Source: Brevibacillus ruminantium
GTDB lineage: Bacteria; Bacillota; Bacilli; Brevibacillales; Brevibacillaceae
Length of the DNA: 64,000 bases
Reading direction: 5' to 3'
NCBI RefSeq assembly: GCF_023746555.1
Contig: NZ_CP098755.1
Coordinates: forward strand, 834,001-898,000
Shown here: positions 45,801 through 55,559 of the stretch, piece after piece
Numbering within the stretch: the first letter of the stretch is position 1
Layout: every line of letters begins with the position of its first letter
The notes under the pieces: generated by a model
The model's input: only the letters and a program-made list of their open reading frames with translations
Told to the model about the DNA's origin: nothing
Database searches by the model: none
Position numbers and translations under genes: made by a program

Positions 45801-48800
45801 CTCTATGACGGCAACGGAAGTACGTCTGGTAACGTGCCGATCGACAGTAATACGTATCACAAGGGAGCGTCAGTTACGGTGCTTCGCAACAGCGGCGATC
45901 TGTCGAAGGAAGACTACACTTTCGCGGGCTGGAACACGCAGGCGGATGGCGACGGAACGAGGTACGCCCCAGGAGACACGTTCCCGATGGGCACGGAGGA
46001 TGTGACGCTGTATGCGATGTGGAGAGAGAAACAGACGCCGCATCCGACACCGACCTACACCGTAACCTATCACGACAACGGCGCTACATCCGGCAACGTG
46101 CCAATCGACAGCAATGATTATGAGGAAGGAACGACGGTCACCGTGCTTCGCAACAGCGGCGATCTGTCGAAGGAAGACTACACATTCGCGGGCTGGAACA
46201 CGCAGGCGGATGGCGGCGGAACGAGGTACGCCCCAGGGGACACGTTCCCGATGGGCACGGAGGATGTGACGCTGTATGCGATGTGGAGAGCGAAACAGAC
46301 GCCGCATCCGACACCAACCTACACCGTAACCTATCACGACAACGGCGCTACATCCGGCAACGTGCCGATCGACAGCAATGAATATGAGGAAGGAACGACA
46401 GTCACCGTGCTTCGCAACAGCGGCGATCTGTCGAGGGAAGACTACACTTTCGCGGGCTGGAACACGCAGGCGGATAGCGGCGGAACGAGGTACGCTCCAG
46501 GAGACACGTTCCCGATGGGCACGGAGAATGTGACGCTGTATGCAATGTGGACGGCGAATCAGACGCCTAATCCGACTCCGACCTACACCGTAACCTATCA
46601 CGACAACGGCGCTACATCCGGCAACGTGCCAATCGACAGCAATGAATATGAGGAAGGAACGACGGTCACCGTGCTTCGCAACAGCGGCGATCTGTCGAGG
46701 GAAGACTACACTTTCGCGGGCTGGAACACGCAGGCGGATGGCGGCGGAACGAGGTACGCCCCAGGGGACACGTTCCCGATGGGCACGGATAATGTAACGC
46801 TGTATGCAATGTGGACGGCGAATCAGACGCCTAATCCGACTCCGACCTACACCGTAACCTATAACGACAACGGCGCTACATCCGGCAACGTGCCGATCGA
46901 CAGCAATGAATATGAGGAAGGAACGACGGTCAAGGTGCTTGGCAACAGCGGTAAACTGGCAAAGACGGACTACACATTCGCGGGCTGGAACACGCAGGTG
47001 GATGGCGGCGGAACGAGGTACGCCCCAGGGGACACGTTCACGATGGGCACGGAGGATGTGACGCTGTATGCGATGTGGAGAGCGAAACAGACGCCGCATC
47101 CGACACCGACCTACACCGTAACCTATAACGACAACGGTGCTACATCCGGCAACGTACCGATCGACAGCAATGAATATGAGGAAGGAACGACGGTCACCGT
47201 GCTTCGCAACAGCGGCGATCTATCGAAGGAAGACTACAAATTCGCGGGCTGGAACACGCAGGCGGACGGCGGCGGAACGAGGTACGCCCCAGGAGACACG
47301 TTCCCGATGGGCACGGAGAATGTGACGCTGTATGCAATGTGGACAGCGAATCAGACACCGCATCCAACTCCGACCTACACCGTAACCTATCACGACAACG
47401 GTGCTACATCCGGCAACGTACCGATCGACAGCAATGAATATGAGGAAGGAACGACGGTCACCGTGCTTCGCAACAGCGGCGATCTATCGAAGGAAGACTA
47501 CAAATTCGCGGGCTGGAACACGCAGGCGGACGGCGGCGGAACGAGGTACGCCCCAGGAGACACGTTCCCGATGGGCACGGAGAATGTGACGCTGTATGCA
47601 ATGTGGACAGCGAATCAGACACCGCATCCAACTCCGACCTACACCGTAACCTATCACGACAACGGCGCTACTTCCGGCAACGTGCCAATCGACAGCAATG
47701 AATATGAGGAAGGAACGACGGTCACCGTGCTTCGCAACAGCGGCGATCTGTCGAGGGAAGACTACACATTCGCGGGCTGGAATACACAGGCGGACGGAGG
47801 CGGAACGAGCTATACCCCAGGAGACACGTTCACGATGGGCACGGCGAACGTCACGCTATATGCGAAGTGGAGAGCGAAACAGACGCCGCATCCGACACCA
47901 ACCTACACCGTAACCTATCACGACAACGGTGCTACATCCGGCAACGTACCGATCGACAGCAATGAATATGAGGAAGGAACGACGGTCAAGGTACTTGGCA
48001 ACAGCGGTAAACTGGCAAAGACGGACTACACATTCGCGGGCTGGAACACGCAGGCGGACGGCGGCGGAACGAGCTATGCCGCAGGAGACACGTTCACGAT
48101 GGGCACGGCGAACGTCACGCTATATGCGAAGTGGAAGGTCAACCATACGGGCGGTTCTTCCAGAGACCGTTCTTCCAGAGAAGATTCATCTGATAGGGGT
48201 TCATCATCAAAGCCTCCGAGTGATACGGTGATTTCGACAAACGGCAAATTAACGCTTCCAGTAGGCAAAAAAGGTGAACTTAGCTTAGGTGATGAGATCA
48301 AGATCGTTATTCCTGCCGATGCTTTCGATAAAGAACTGCAACTAACGATCAACAAAGTGGCAAATACACAGAACCTGTTCACGAGCAAAGACGTTCTGGC
48401 CAGCCCGGTATTCGAAATTTGGAAGAACGTTTCGGAGGACTTCAGCAATCTGATTACCCTTACTTTTACCTTCGATCCGAAAAGCTTGAAAGATCATCAA
48501 AAGCCTTCTGTATTTTATTATGACGAATCGAAGCAGGTTTGGGTTGATATCGGCGGCAAGGTAAACGGCAATACAATCACCGTAAAAGTCAACCACTTAG
48601 GAAAATTTGCGGTATTCGCAATAGACCGAGATGGAGACACGAAACAACCAGTCAACTTCAGTGATCTTTCGGGACACTGGGCAAAGGCAAATATCAAGCA
48701 AGCCGTTCGCATGGGTTTCGTCAGTGGCTATCCAGACGGCACATTTAATCCGAACGGACCGATCACCCGTTCCGAGTTTACCGTGATGCTTGCGGGTGCC

Positions 48801-49193
48801 TTGAAACTGGAAGGATCAAGTGAGGCGCTTGCATTCACGGATAACGATCAAATCGGCGCATGGGCGAAGCAAGCGGTCGCCCTGGCAGTGAAGGCGGGCA
48901 TTGTCAGCGGGTACGAGGACGGCAGCTTCCGGCCAAATGCGCGGATCACCCGCGCGGAGATGGCGGTCATGATTGCCAGAGTGTTAAGGTTCTCCCTTGA
49001 CGAGAATGCAACAACCAGCTTCGCAGACGACGGGGAGATTCCGAATTGGGCGAAAGGCACCGTGGAGATGGTTCGCAAACAGCGCATCGCTAGTGGCCGC
49101 AACAGCAACAATTTCGTTCCGAACGATACGGCGACAAGGGCGGAAGCGGTAGTAATGCTGCTCAGAATGTTGGAAGTTCGAGATCAACAGTAA
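42861..49193 (+). CDS. Giant S-layer-anchored surface protein with BNR-like, Ig-like, GLUG, InlB and SLH domains
   Basis: About 2110 residues, secreted by an N-terminal signal peptide (MKEKTRSFTRFLSMMLLTFLLLADTSGYG). In order: a Ycf48/BNR-like propeller (about 40-325; GNNGAIRKSTDEENW, GGAILYSEDGVTW), an Ig-like segment (YQWYRNTISSN), a lone InlB-type repeat, a GLUG repeat region (about 550-910; GGLVGYNNGGI), a second lone InlB repeat, eight tandem 88-residue InlB-type repeats, a linker rich in S/D/R, a beta-rich domain (KLTLPVGKKGELSLGDEI...), and three SLH domains (FSDLSGHWAKANIKQ, WAKQAVALAVKAGIVSGYEDG, FVPNDTATRAEAVVML) that bind secondary cell-wall polymer. GTG 42849 is an alternative start; AAGGTGG fits ATG 42861 best. 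Probably an adhesin or cell-wall surface factor. Confidence 0.92.
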   Translation: MKEKTRSFTRFLSMMLLTFLLLADTSGYGKWVKIVRAAESWESKETRTTDALNKVAHHGGTWLTVGNNGAIRKSTDEENWNIRGSLSITEHLNDVTNALDTWVTVGRFGALYFSTDDGDSWKTGDSGVSFDLRAITSSDDMFVAVGESGTILYSLDGQVWASTKLSNDMYFPPAILSDIAYGGGKFVAVGNDGYNDGEIYSSPDGRKWQKSSNVPGIPLGITYGDGKFIAVGNGGAILYSEDGVTWERQTSPTDSTVVLNGVTYEQGHFTAVGSSGTVIHSADGKIWEAETSGISTNLHHIAFANNKYIAVGEGGRLYVQNASVLTNAAAPNIDTQPMDHTGNVGDSVSLSIGATVNDGGTLSYQWYRNTISSNSGGTAINGATDATYIAPTGAAGTTYYYVVVTNTNSQATGSKIATTTSDVASVEVNALANAFTVTYNGNGATSGSVPIDSNEYEEGTTVTVLRNSGDLSKEDYTFAGWNTQADGGGTRYAPGDTFPMGTEDVTLYAMWTAKFAGGDGSAGSPFEIQTVDQLSRVRNALSASYKLIADIDLTEYLSDGGEGYNGGAGWVPIGTAGAPFTGTFDGNGKVITGLRINRPAADNQGLFGYTAHNAELQDVGFTGADVTGNNGVGALVGNNNGSITNSWVSGTVAGNFAVGGLAGYNYGSISNSSATTELTGNGQNVGGLVGENSSVIADSYSEGAVTGSSDVGGLVGKNNGTIQHSHATGVVTSTQYGAGGLVGYNNGGIISDTYATGPVKSQGIGDNVGGLIGANDYNGAISKSYATGTVEGNKHAGGLVGYNYGSILESNASGAVQAVDEVGGLAGRSNKASSIQLSFATGEVTGRYYVGGLVGMNEGYIGDAYATGSVTGDQVVGGLVGVHDSERIVDTYATGAVVANMTRSGVGGLVGINNSTVIESYYDKETTGQTDEGKGEGKRTDEMWQKSTYVGWNFSSIWSIREGINNGYPYFFRVYPFFTVLYDGNGSTSGNVPIDSNTYHKGASVTVLRNSGDLSKEDYTFAGWNTQADGDGTRYAPGDTFPMGTEDVTLYAMWREKQTPHPTPTYTVTYHDNGATSGNVPIDSNDYEEGTTVTVLRNSGDLSKEDYTFAGWNTQADGGGTRYAPGDTFPMGTEDVTLYAMWRAKQTPHPTPTYTVTYHDNGATSGNVPIDSNEYEEGTTVTVLRNSGDLSREDYTFAGWNTQADSGGTRYAPGDTFPMGTENVTLYAMWTANQTPNPTPTYTVTYHDNGATSGNVPIDSNEYEEGTTVTVLRNSGDLSREDYTFAGWNTQADGGGTRYAPGDTFPMGTDNVTLYAMWTANQTPNPTPTYTVTYNDNGATSGNVPIDSNEYEEGTTVKVLGNSGKLAKTDYTFAGWNTQVDGGGTRYAPGDTFTMGTEDVTLYAMWRAKQTPHPTPTYTVTYNDNGATSGNVPIDSNEYEEGTTVTVLRNSGDLSKEDYKFAGWNTQADGGGTRYAPGDTFPMGTENVTLYAMWTANQTPHPTPTYTVTYHDNGATSGNVPIDSNEYEEGTTVTVLRNSGDLSKEDYKFAGWNTQADGGGTRYAPGDTFPMGTENVTLYAMWTANQTPHPTPTYTVTYHDNGATSGNVPIDSNEYEEGTTVTVLRNSGDLSREDYTFAGWNTQADGGGTSYTPGDTFTMGTANVTLYAKWRAKQTPHPTPTYTVTYHDNGATSGNVPIDSNEYEEGTTVKVLGNSGKLAKTDYTFAGWNTQADGGGTSYAAGDTFTMGTANVTLYAKWKVNHTGGSSRDRSSREDSSDRGSSSKPPSDTVISTNGKLTLPVGKKGELSLGDEIKIVIPADAFDKELQLTINKVANTQNLFTSKDVLASPVFEIWKNVSEDFSNLITLTFTFDPKSLKDHQKPSVFYYDESKQVWVDIGGKVNGNTITVKVNHLGKFAVFAIDRDGDTKQPVNFSDLSGHWAKANIKQAVRMGFVSGYPDGTFNPNGPITRSEFTVMLAGALKLEGSSEALAFTDNDQIGAWAKQAVALAVKAGIVSGYEDGSFRPNARITRAEMAVMIARVLRFSLDENATTSFADDGEIPNWAKGTVEMVRKQRIASGRNSNNFVPNDTATRAEAVVMLLRMLEVRDQQ
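46053..48164 (+). repeat. Eight tandem 264-bp coding repeats (InlB-type)
   Basis: Units begin near 46053 and recur every 264 bp (46317, 46581, 46845, 47109, 47373, 47637, 47901), encoding TYTVTYHDNGATSGNVPID...LYAMW. Units at 47109-47372 and 47373-47636 are almost identical in DNA. Two related lone units occur at about 44160 and 45790. The array invites unequal recombination and can collapse in short-read assembly. Confidence 0.9.
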
Positions 49194-49207
49194 TAGCAAT
49201 ATACATT

Positions 49208-49257
49208 AGGGGCAAACCTAACATGAATTATTCCGTTAGGTCTGCCCCTGTCTTTTT
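49208..49257 (+). terminator. Rho-independent terminator after the surface protein gene
   Basis: A 15-bp stem with one mismatch (49208-49222 with 49235-49249) precedes GTCTTTTTG. Strong stem. Confidence 0.85.
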
Positions 49258-49353
49258 GTGCTTCGAGGATGGATTCCAGTGCCGTTTTACGTTTGGCAAG
49301 GGCTTGTTACTCTGGCTGAATACGTTGATTTTGGGCGGTGAACTATTATATCG

Positions 49354-49380
49354 AGTGGTTCTATTCAACAACGAACCACT
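49354..49380. promoter_or_regulatory. Inverted repeat upstream of VOC gene, possible operator
   Basis: AGTGGTTC (49354-49361) and GAACCACT (49373-49380) are perfect inverse copies 11 bp apart, 37 bp before the VOC gene. Next to A/T-rich DNA that could include a promoter. Could also be an RNA hairpin. Confidence 0.4.
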
Positions 49381-49416
49381 TAAAAATTTGCTGAACCAAA
49401 AGGAGGCAAAAACAAT

Positions 49417-49800
49417 ATGAAAATCATCGTTACGAGTATATTCGTTCAAGATCAAGACAAGGCACTGGCGTTTTATACAGAAACGCTGGGCTTTGTAAAA
49501 AAGCATGACGTTCCCGTCGGAGAATATAGGTGGATAACGCTCGTTTCCCCGGATGATCAAGACGGTACGGAGCTTTTACTCGAACCGAATAACCATCCTG
49601 CTGCCAAAGAGTATCAAAAGAAGATATTTGCCGATGGCATCCCCGCAACCATGTTTGGGGTTGCTGATATTCATAATGAGTACAAAAGATTATTGGAAAA
49701 CGGCGTGAAGTTTACAATGGAGCCGACAAAAATGGGAGAACTCACAATAGCCGTCTTCGACGATACATGCGGCAACCTTATTCAGATCGTGCAGAAGTAA
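49417..49800 (+). CDS. VOC-superfamily protein (glyoxalase/bleomycin-resistance-like)
   Basis: A 127-residue vicinal-oxygen-chelate fold protein. Two betaalphabetabetabeta modules are visible: VTSIFVQDQDKALAFYTETLGFVKKHDVP, then DGTELLLEPNNHP, and MFGVADIHNEYKRLLENGVKFT followed by AVFDDTCGNLIQIVQK. Preceded by AGGAGGC, giving a clear start. Such proteins may bind or modify small toxic molecules. It stands alone between terminators. The exact substrate is not evident. Confidence 0.9.
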   Translation: MKIIVTSIFVQDQDKALAFYTETLGFVKKHDVPVGEYRWITLVSPDDQDGTELLLEPNNHPAAKEYQKKIFADGIPATMFGVADIHNEYKRLLENGVKFTMEPTKMGELTIAVFDDTCGNLIQIVQK

Positions 49801-49859
49801 CTTTATGTCGAAATAGATGAAATGCTAGTTCTAAACGACTCTTTGGTTATGTTAAGTTT

Positions 49860-49896
49860 AACCCCGTCCTAAATCAGGGCGGGGTTATGTGTTTTT
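49860..49896 (+). terminator. Rho-independent terminator
   Basis: AACCCCGTCCT (49860-49870) and AGGGCGGGGTT (49876-49886), with one wobble pair, then a T-rich tail ending at 49896. Confidence 0.85.
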
Positions 49897-50036
49897 AACG
49901 AATCAACTTTCAAGCTCTGTGATGCAACGCAGGATACATGGACACAAAAATAGATTTAATCACTCAGGTGTTTCGTCCAATACATTTTCCTTGTATGGTC
50001 ATACGATATTTCGAAAATGATCGAAGGAGGATGTAT

Positions 50037-50456
50037 ATGGCAAAACAAGTGAAGGTAAGCCCGCAATTCAAAAGACTTTGTAACCAATTTGGAAAAATCC
50101 TGGGAGGAAAGTCGGAAGTTGATGAAGGTCCGGTTTGTTTTGTCACGCGGATGACGAACCTGCCGGCAACGATTTTGGGAAGAAGAACCCGCTCCCCATT
50201 GGTTCAAATGCAAATGTTTTCGTTTGAATCTCTTGATAAGTCGGGCCGCGCTCTTTGTTTAGGTGAGACTGCCGTACACCAAAATCAGGTGAATCGATTG
50301 CTCTCGAATCTCCGTAAACGTGGGATAAAAGTAACTGCACTTCATAATCACTGGTTAAAAGAAAATCCACGCTTAATGTATATGCACTGGGAGGCCATCG
50401 AGAAGCCGGTTGTATTTGCTAGAAAAACCAAAGAATCTATCGCATTCCTGGGTTAA
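50037..50456 (+). CDS. DUF1259 (LppY/LpqO-like) protein, copy 1
   Basis: A 139-residue protein with the DUF1259 core: GRALCLGETAVHQNQVNRLLSNLRKRGIKVTALHNHWLKENPRLMYMHWEAI. The G-I-x-V-T-A-x-H-N-H segment is the family's signature, with paired histidines that could bind metal. GGAGG at 50026-50030 and a 6-nt gap favour ATG 50037. No signal peptide, whereas actinobacterial LppY/LpqO relatives are exported and longer. Function unknown. Confidence 0.8.
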   Translation: MAKQVKVSPQFKRLCNQFGKILGGKSEVDEGPVCFVTRMTNLPATILGRRTRSPLVQMQMFSFESLDKSGRALCLGETAVHQNQVNRLLSNLRKRGIKVTALHNHWLKENPRLMYMHWEAIEKPVVFARKTKESIAFLG

Positions 50457-50512
50457 GGGAGTTGAGCTGTGGAGCTGTATGTAAAATCCTATTCAGGAAA
50501 GGATGATTTTGT

Positions 50513-50935
50513 ATGACGGGAAAAGTGAAGGTAAGCGCCCGTTTTAAAAGACTATGTAACCAATTTTCAACCATTTTAGGTGGGACAGAGCATGAAATTA
50601 CAAAAGGTCCCGTTTGTTTTGTCAGCAGAAACAGGAAGGTAAACGCTTCTATTTTAGGAAGGCGTACGACATCTCCTTTGGTCCGTTATCAACTGTTCTC
50701 GTTTGAATCACTGGACAGCTCGGGCCGCGCACTCTGTTTAGGGGAAACGGCCCTCTTCCAAAACCAGGTACAGCGATTGCTGACAAATCTTCGCAATAAC
50801 GGGATCAAAGTAACAGCAGTTCATAATCACTGGCTGTTTGAAAACCCGCGTCTTATGTATATTCACTGGGAGTCGATCGATAATCCGATTGCATTTGCAA
50901 GGAAGGTAAAACGTTCGATTGCTTTCTTGGGTTGA
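50513..50935 (+). CDS. DUF1259 (LppY/LpqO-like) protein, copy 2
   Basis: A 140-residue tandem paralogue of the previous gene (FKRLCNQFSTILGGTEHEITKGPVCFVSR...), starting at 50513 with AAAGGA upstream. The central signature is conserved: GRALCLGETALFQNQVQRLLTNLRNNGIKVTAVHNHW. The two copies diverge most near residues 30-50. It ends 109 bp before a bidirectional terminator, which separates it from the rifampin phosphotransferase gene. Function unknown. Confidence 0.8.
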   Translation: MTGKVKVSARFKRLCNQFSTILGGTEHEITKGPVCFVSRNRKVNASILGRRTTSPLVRYQLFSFESLDSSGRALCLGETALFQNQVQRLLTNLRNNGIKVTAVHNHWLFENPRLMYIHWESIDNPIAFARKVKRSIAFLG

Positions 50936-51041
50936 ACGTGAGGAATCGTATAAACAATCGAACCCGAAAGAGTTCACGCTGAGATGGCGTGTTCGGCTCG
51001 AACCACGGCTTTTGATATGACGAATGATAGCGGGAAATCAA

Positions 51042-51074
51042 AAAAGAACCTGGATGGTTTTACCAGGTTCTTTT
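51042..51074. terminator. Bidirectional terminator between DUF1259 and rph
   Basis: AAAAGAACCTGG (51042-51053) with its exact complement CCAGGTTCTTTT (51063-51074). Upstream, a nested stem (CCGAA 50964-50968/TTCGG 50992-50996 around CACGC/GCGTG) makes the 3' leader structured. Confidence 0.85.
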
Positions 51075-51230
51075 ATATTGCACATAATCAGGCACGATGA
51101 TAAAATCAGACTACGACTGTCTTTTTATTAAAAATAAATATAATTATATCATTTTACACTTTAATTGTACCATGCCGGTAAACTCATGTCAAATGTTTTT
51201 TCTCAATTTAATGGTTAGGAGAGATATTGA

Positions 51231-53852
<2,622 letters not shown>

Positions 53853-53914
53853 TGGCTGATACGTCAAGTAAGAGCTGCTGTCATTTCTGGACAGCATTAA
53901 TTGCAACGTGCCAC

Positions 53915-53951
53915 GGATAAAAGGGCGGTTACCCTGTTCGTCCTTTTATCC
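53915..53951. terminator. Long hairpin downstream of rph
   Basis: GGATAAAAGGGCG (53915-53927) pairs with CGTCCTTTTATCC (53939-53951) apart from one wobble. There is no T tail, so it may be a weak terminator or an RNA stability element for rph and the convergent WYL gene. Confidence 0.5.
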
Positions 53952-54038
53952 ACTTATCTTCGTTGGGGAATTGTCAGCCATGGTTACTTAATACTAGAAA
54001 GTGACACTACCCGAAAGTATAGTGATCCCTATTTAGAT

Positions 54039-54986
54039 TTATAACTTTTGATAGTGCTTAAAGAGATTCTCCACACGATCCTGAATCAATTGTTTTAACG
54101 ATTCAGGCTTCACTGATCGCACCTGATTCCCATATCTCATAAAATAGCTGGTGATAAACTCCTCTTCTCCTGGATGATAAAATCCCGTAATGATCGTTTT
54201 ATCCCCACTTTCTAATTTCATAGAAGGATAATGCTCTTTATAAAAAAGATCCACTGCTTGTTCTGAAATCTCTACTTCAAAGGCAATACTCTCCTCATAT
54301 TTATAAATGTCTAACGAACGTCGAACGAGTTCATCTATTGAAAAGTGGGGTTTGCTATCCTCTTCTTCTTCTTCTTCAATAAAGGTGATTCTGTCACATC
54401 TGAACACTCTATATTTATTCGTATCCAACTCGATTCCAGTAGCATACCATTGACCAAACGCAGCGGATATTTTAAAAAATTGAATATGGTAACTTTTTAT
54501 CTGGTTATTTTTTGTATATTCAATCTTACAGTTACGTTCATGAAGAATGCTTTCTAAAATTTTGTCTAAGTAACGACTAACATGATGATGTTGATAAACT
54601 TCAAACTGCAGGACCTTTTTCATTTTGTGAATCTGATCAATTTGTTTTTTAGAAAGACAGCTTTCAAACTTTTCATGTAGTTTCGTAACGCTTAAATGAA
54701 AGGGTGTTGATTGATACGATTCTAACGTCAACATGGCAAAGTACAGGGCATACACTTCATCAATCGTGAAAAAAATGGGGGATAACAACCGATTTTTCAG
54801 GATACCATATCTTCCATATTTGCCATGCTCCGAATAAATAGGCATACCTAGCTGCTCCAATGAACGGATATCACGGAGAGCCGTACTTTTGGAAATATTG
54901 TATTTCTCCATGAGGTCTTGTAAATTAAAGAACTCTCGACTGTTTACGTATCTGATCATGTCATGTAAACGTTCCGATTTCTTCAT
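54039..54986 (-). CDS. WYL-domain transcriptional regulator
   Basis: A 315-residue regulator on the minus strand. The N-terminal HTH_11-type winged helix (ERLHDMIRYVNSREFFNLQDLMEKYNISKSTALRDIRSLEQLG) is followed by a WYL domain (KIEYTKNN...GQWYATGIELDTNKYRVFRCDRI) and a WYL C-terminal extension. AGGAGAT precedes the ATG. It faces a VOC gene across a 121-bp gap, so it may regulate that gene and itself. WYL domains often bind nucleic-acid or nucleotide ligands; the ligand here is unknown. Confidence 0.9.
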   Translation of the reverse strand: MKKSERLHDMIRYVNSREFFNLQDLMEKYNISKSTALRDIRSLEQLGMPIYSEHGKYGRYGILKNRLLSPIFFTIDEVYALYFAMLTLESYQSTPFHLSVTKLHEKFESCLSKKQIDQIHKMKKVLQFEVYQHHHVSRYLDKILESILHERNCKIEYTKNNQIKSYHIQFFKISAAFGQWYATGIELDTNKYRVFRCDRITFIEEEEEEDSKPHFSIDELVRRSLDIYKYEESIAFEVEISEQAVDLFYKEHYPSMKLESGDKTIITGFYHPGEEEFITSYFMRYGNQVRSVKPESLKQLIQDRVENLFKHYQKL

Positions 54987-55107
54987 AGCAATCTCCTGTT
55001 AAAGGTGTCATGTTTTGATGCTTTTAGAAATTATAATAAGCTCAAGGTGATAGATCAAATGGATTAGATATCTGCCTAAAACCATGATGGAAAAGGAGAT
55101 TGAAACC

Positions 55108-55557
55108 ATGAGTGCAACATTGGAAATCGCGATTTTCTTATCTATGAACGGAAACGCAAAAGAAGCGATCCATTTTTACAAACAACATTTTCACGCAGAG
55201 GAATTGTTGCTTGTTACCTATCAGGACATGGCAAAACGTGACAGCTCCATCCGGCTTACTGATGAAAATAAGGATTATATTACTCACTCTGTCTTATCCA
55301 TCGGAAAAACAAAAGTAATGATCGCAGAAGATACAATGGATACCAGTGAAGAATATAGAGTTGGTAATAACACTTCATTATGTATTCAAAGTGCTGACCT
55401 GGAAGAAATTGAACAATTTTATCGAAGCTTGGTTTCAGATGAGAGAGTGAAAATCATTGTTCCTTTATCAAGGAATGTATTTAGCAAAGCGTACGGTATT
55501 ATCAAAGACCCGTTCGGCATTCAAATACAATTAATGTTTGACGAGAGATTACAATAG
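55108..55557 (+). CDS. PhnB-type VOC protein
   Basis: A 149-residue VOC-fold protein of the PhnB/3-demethylubiquinone-methyltransferase-like group: FLSMNGNAKEAIHFYKQHFHAEEL, then SVLSIGKTKVMIAEDTMDTSEEY and VFSKAYGIIKDPFGIQIQLMF. AAAAGGAG (55091-55098) supports ATG 55108 over the ATG at 55084. Divergent from the WYL regulator. An IS1182-family element begins 3 bp after its stop codon, so its own terminator is lost or supplied by the IS. Confidence 0.88.
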   Translation: MSATLEIAIFLSMNGNAKEAIHFYKQHFHAEELLLVTYQDMAKRDSSIRLTDENKDYITHSVLSIGKTKVMIAEDTMDTSEEYRVGNNTSLCIQSADLEEIEQFYRSLVSDERVKIIVPLSRNVFSKAYGIIKDPFGIQIQLMFDERLQ

Positions 55558-55559
55558 GA

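Noticed and set aside
45870..47099. 409-codon open frame on the minus strand opposite the InlB repeats
   Set aside because: It is a shadow of the repeated coding units, has a period of 88 codons, and lacks any ribosome binding site or family motif.
46053..48164. Tandem repeats considered as a CRISPR array
   Set aside because: Units are 264 bp, in frame, and code for InlB-type repeats; no short repeats with unique spacers.
50936..51230. T-box or other amino-acid riboswitch before rph
   Set aside because: No T-box sequence or recognisable riboswitch core could be seen.
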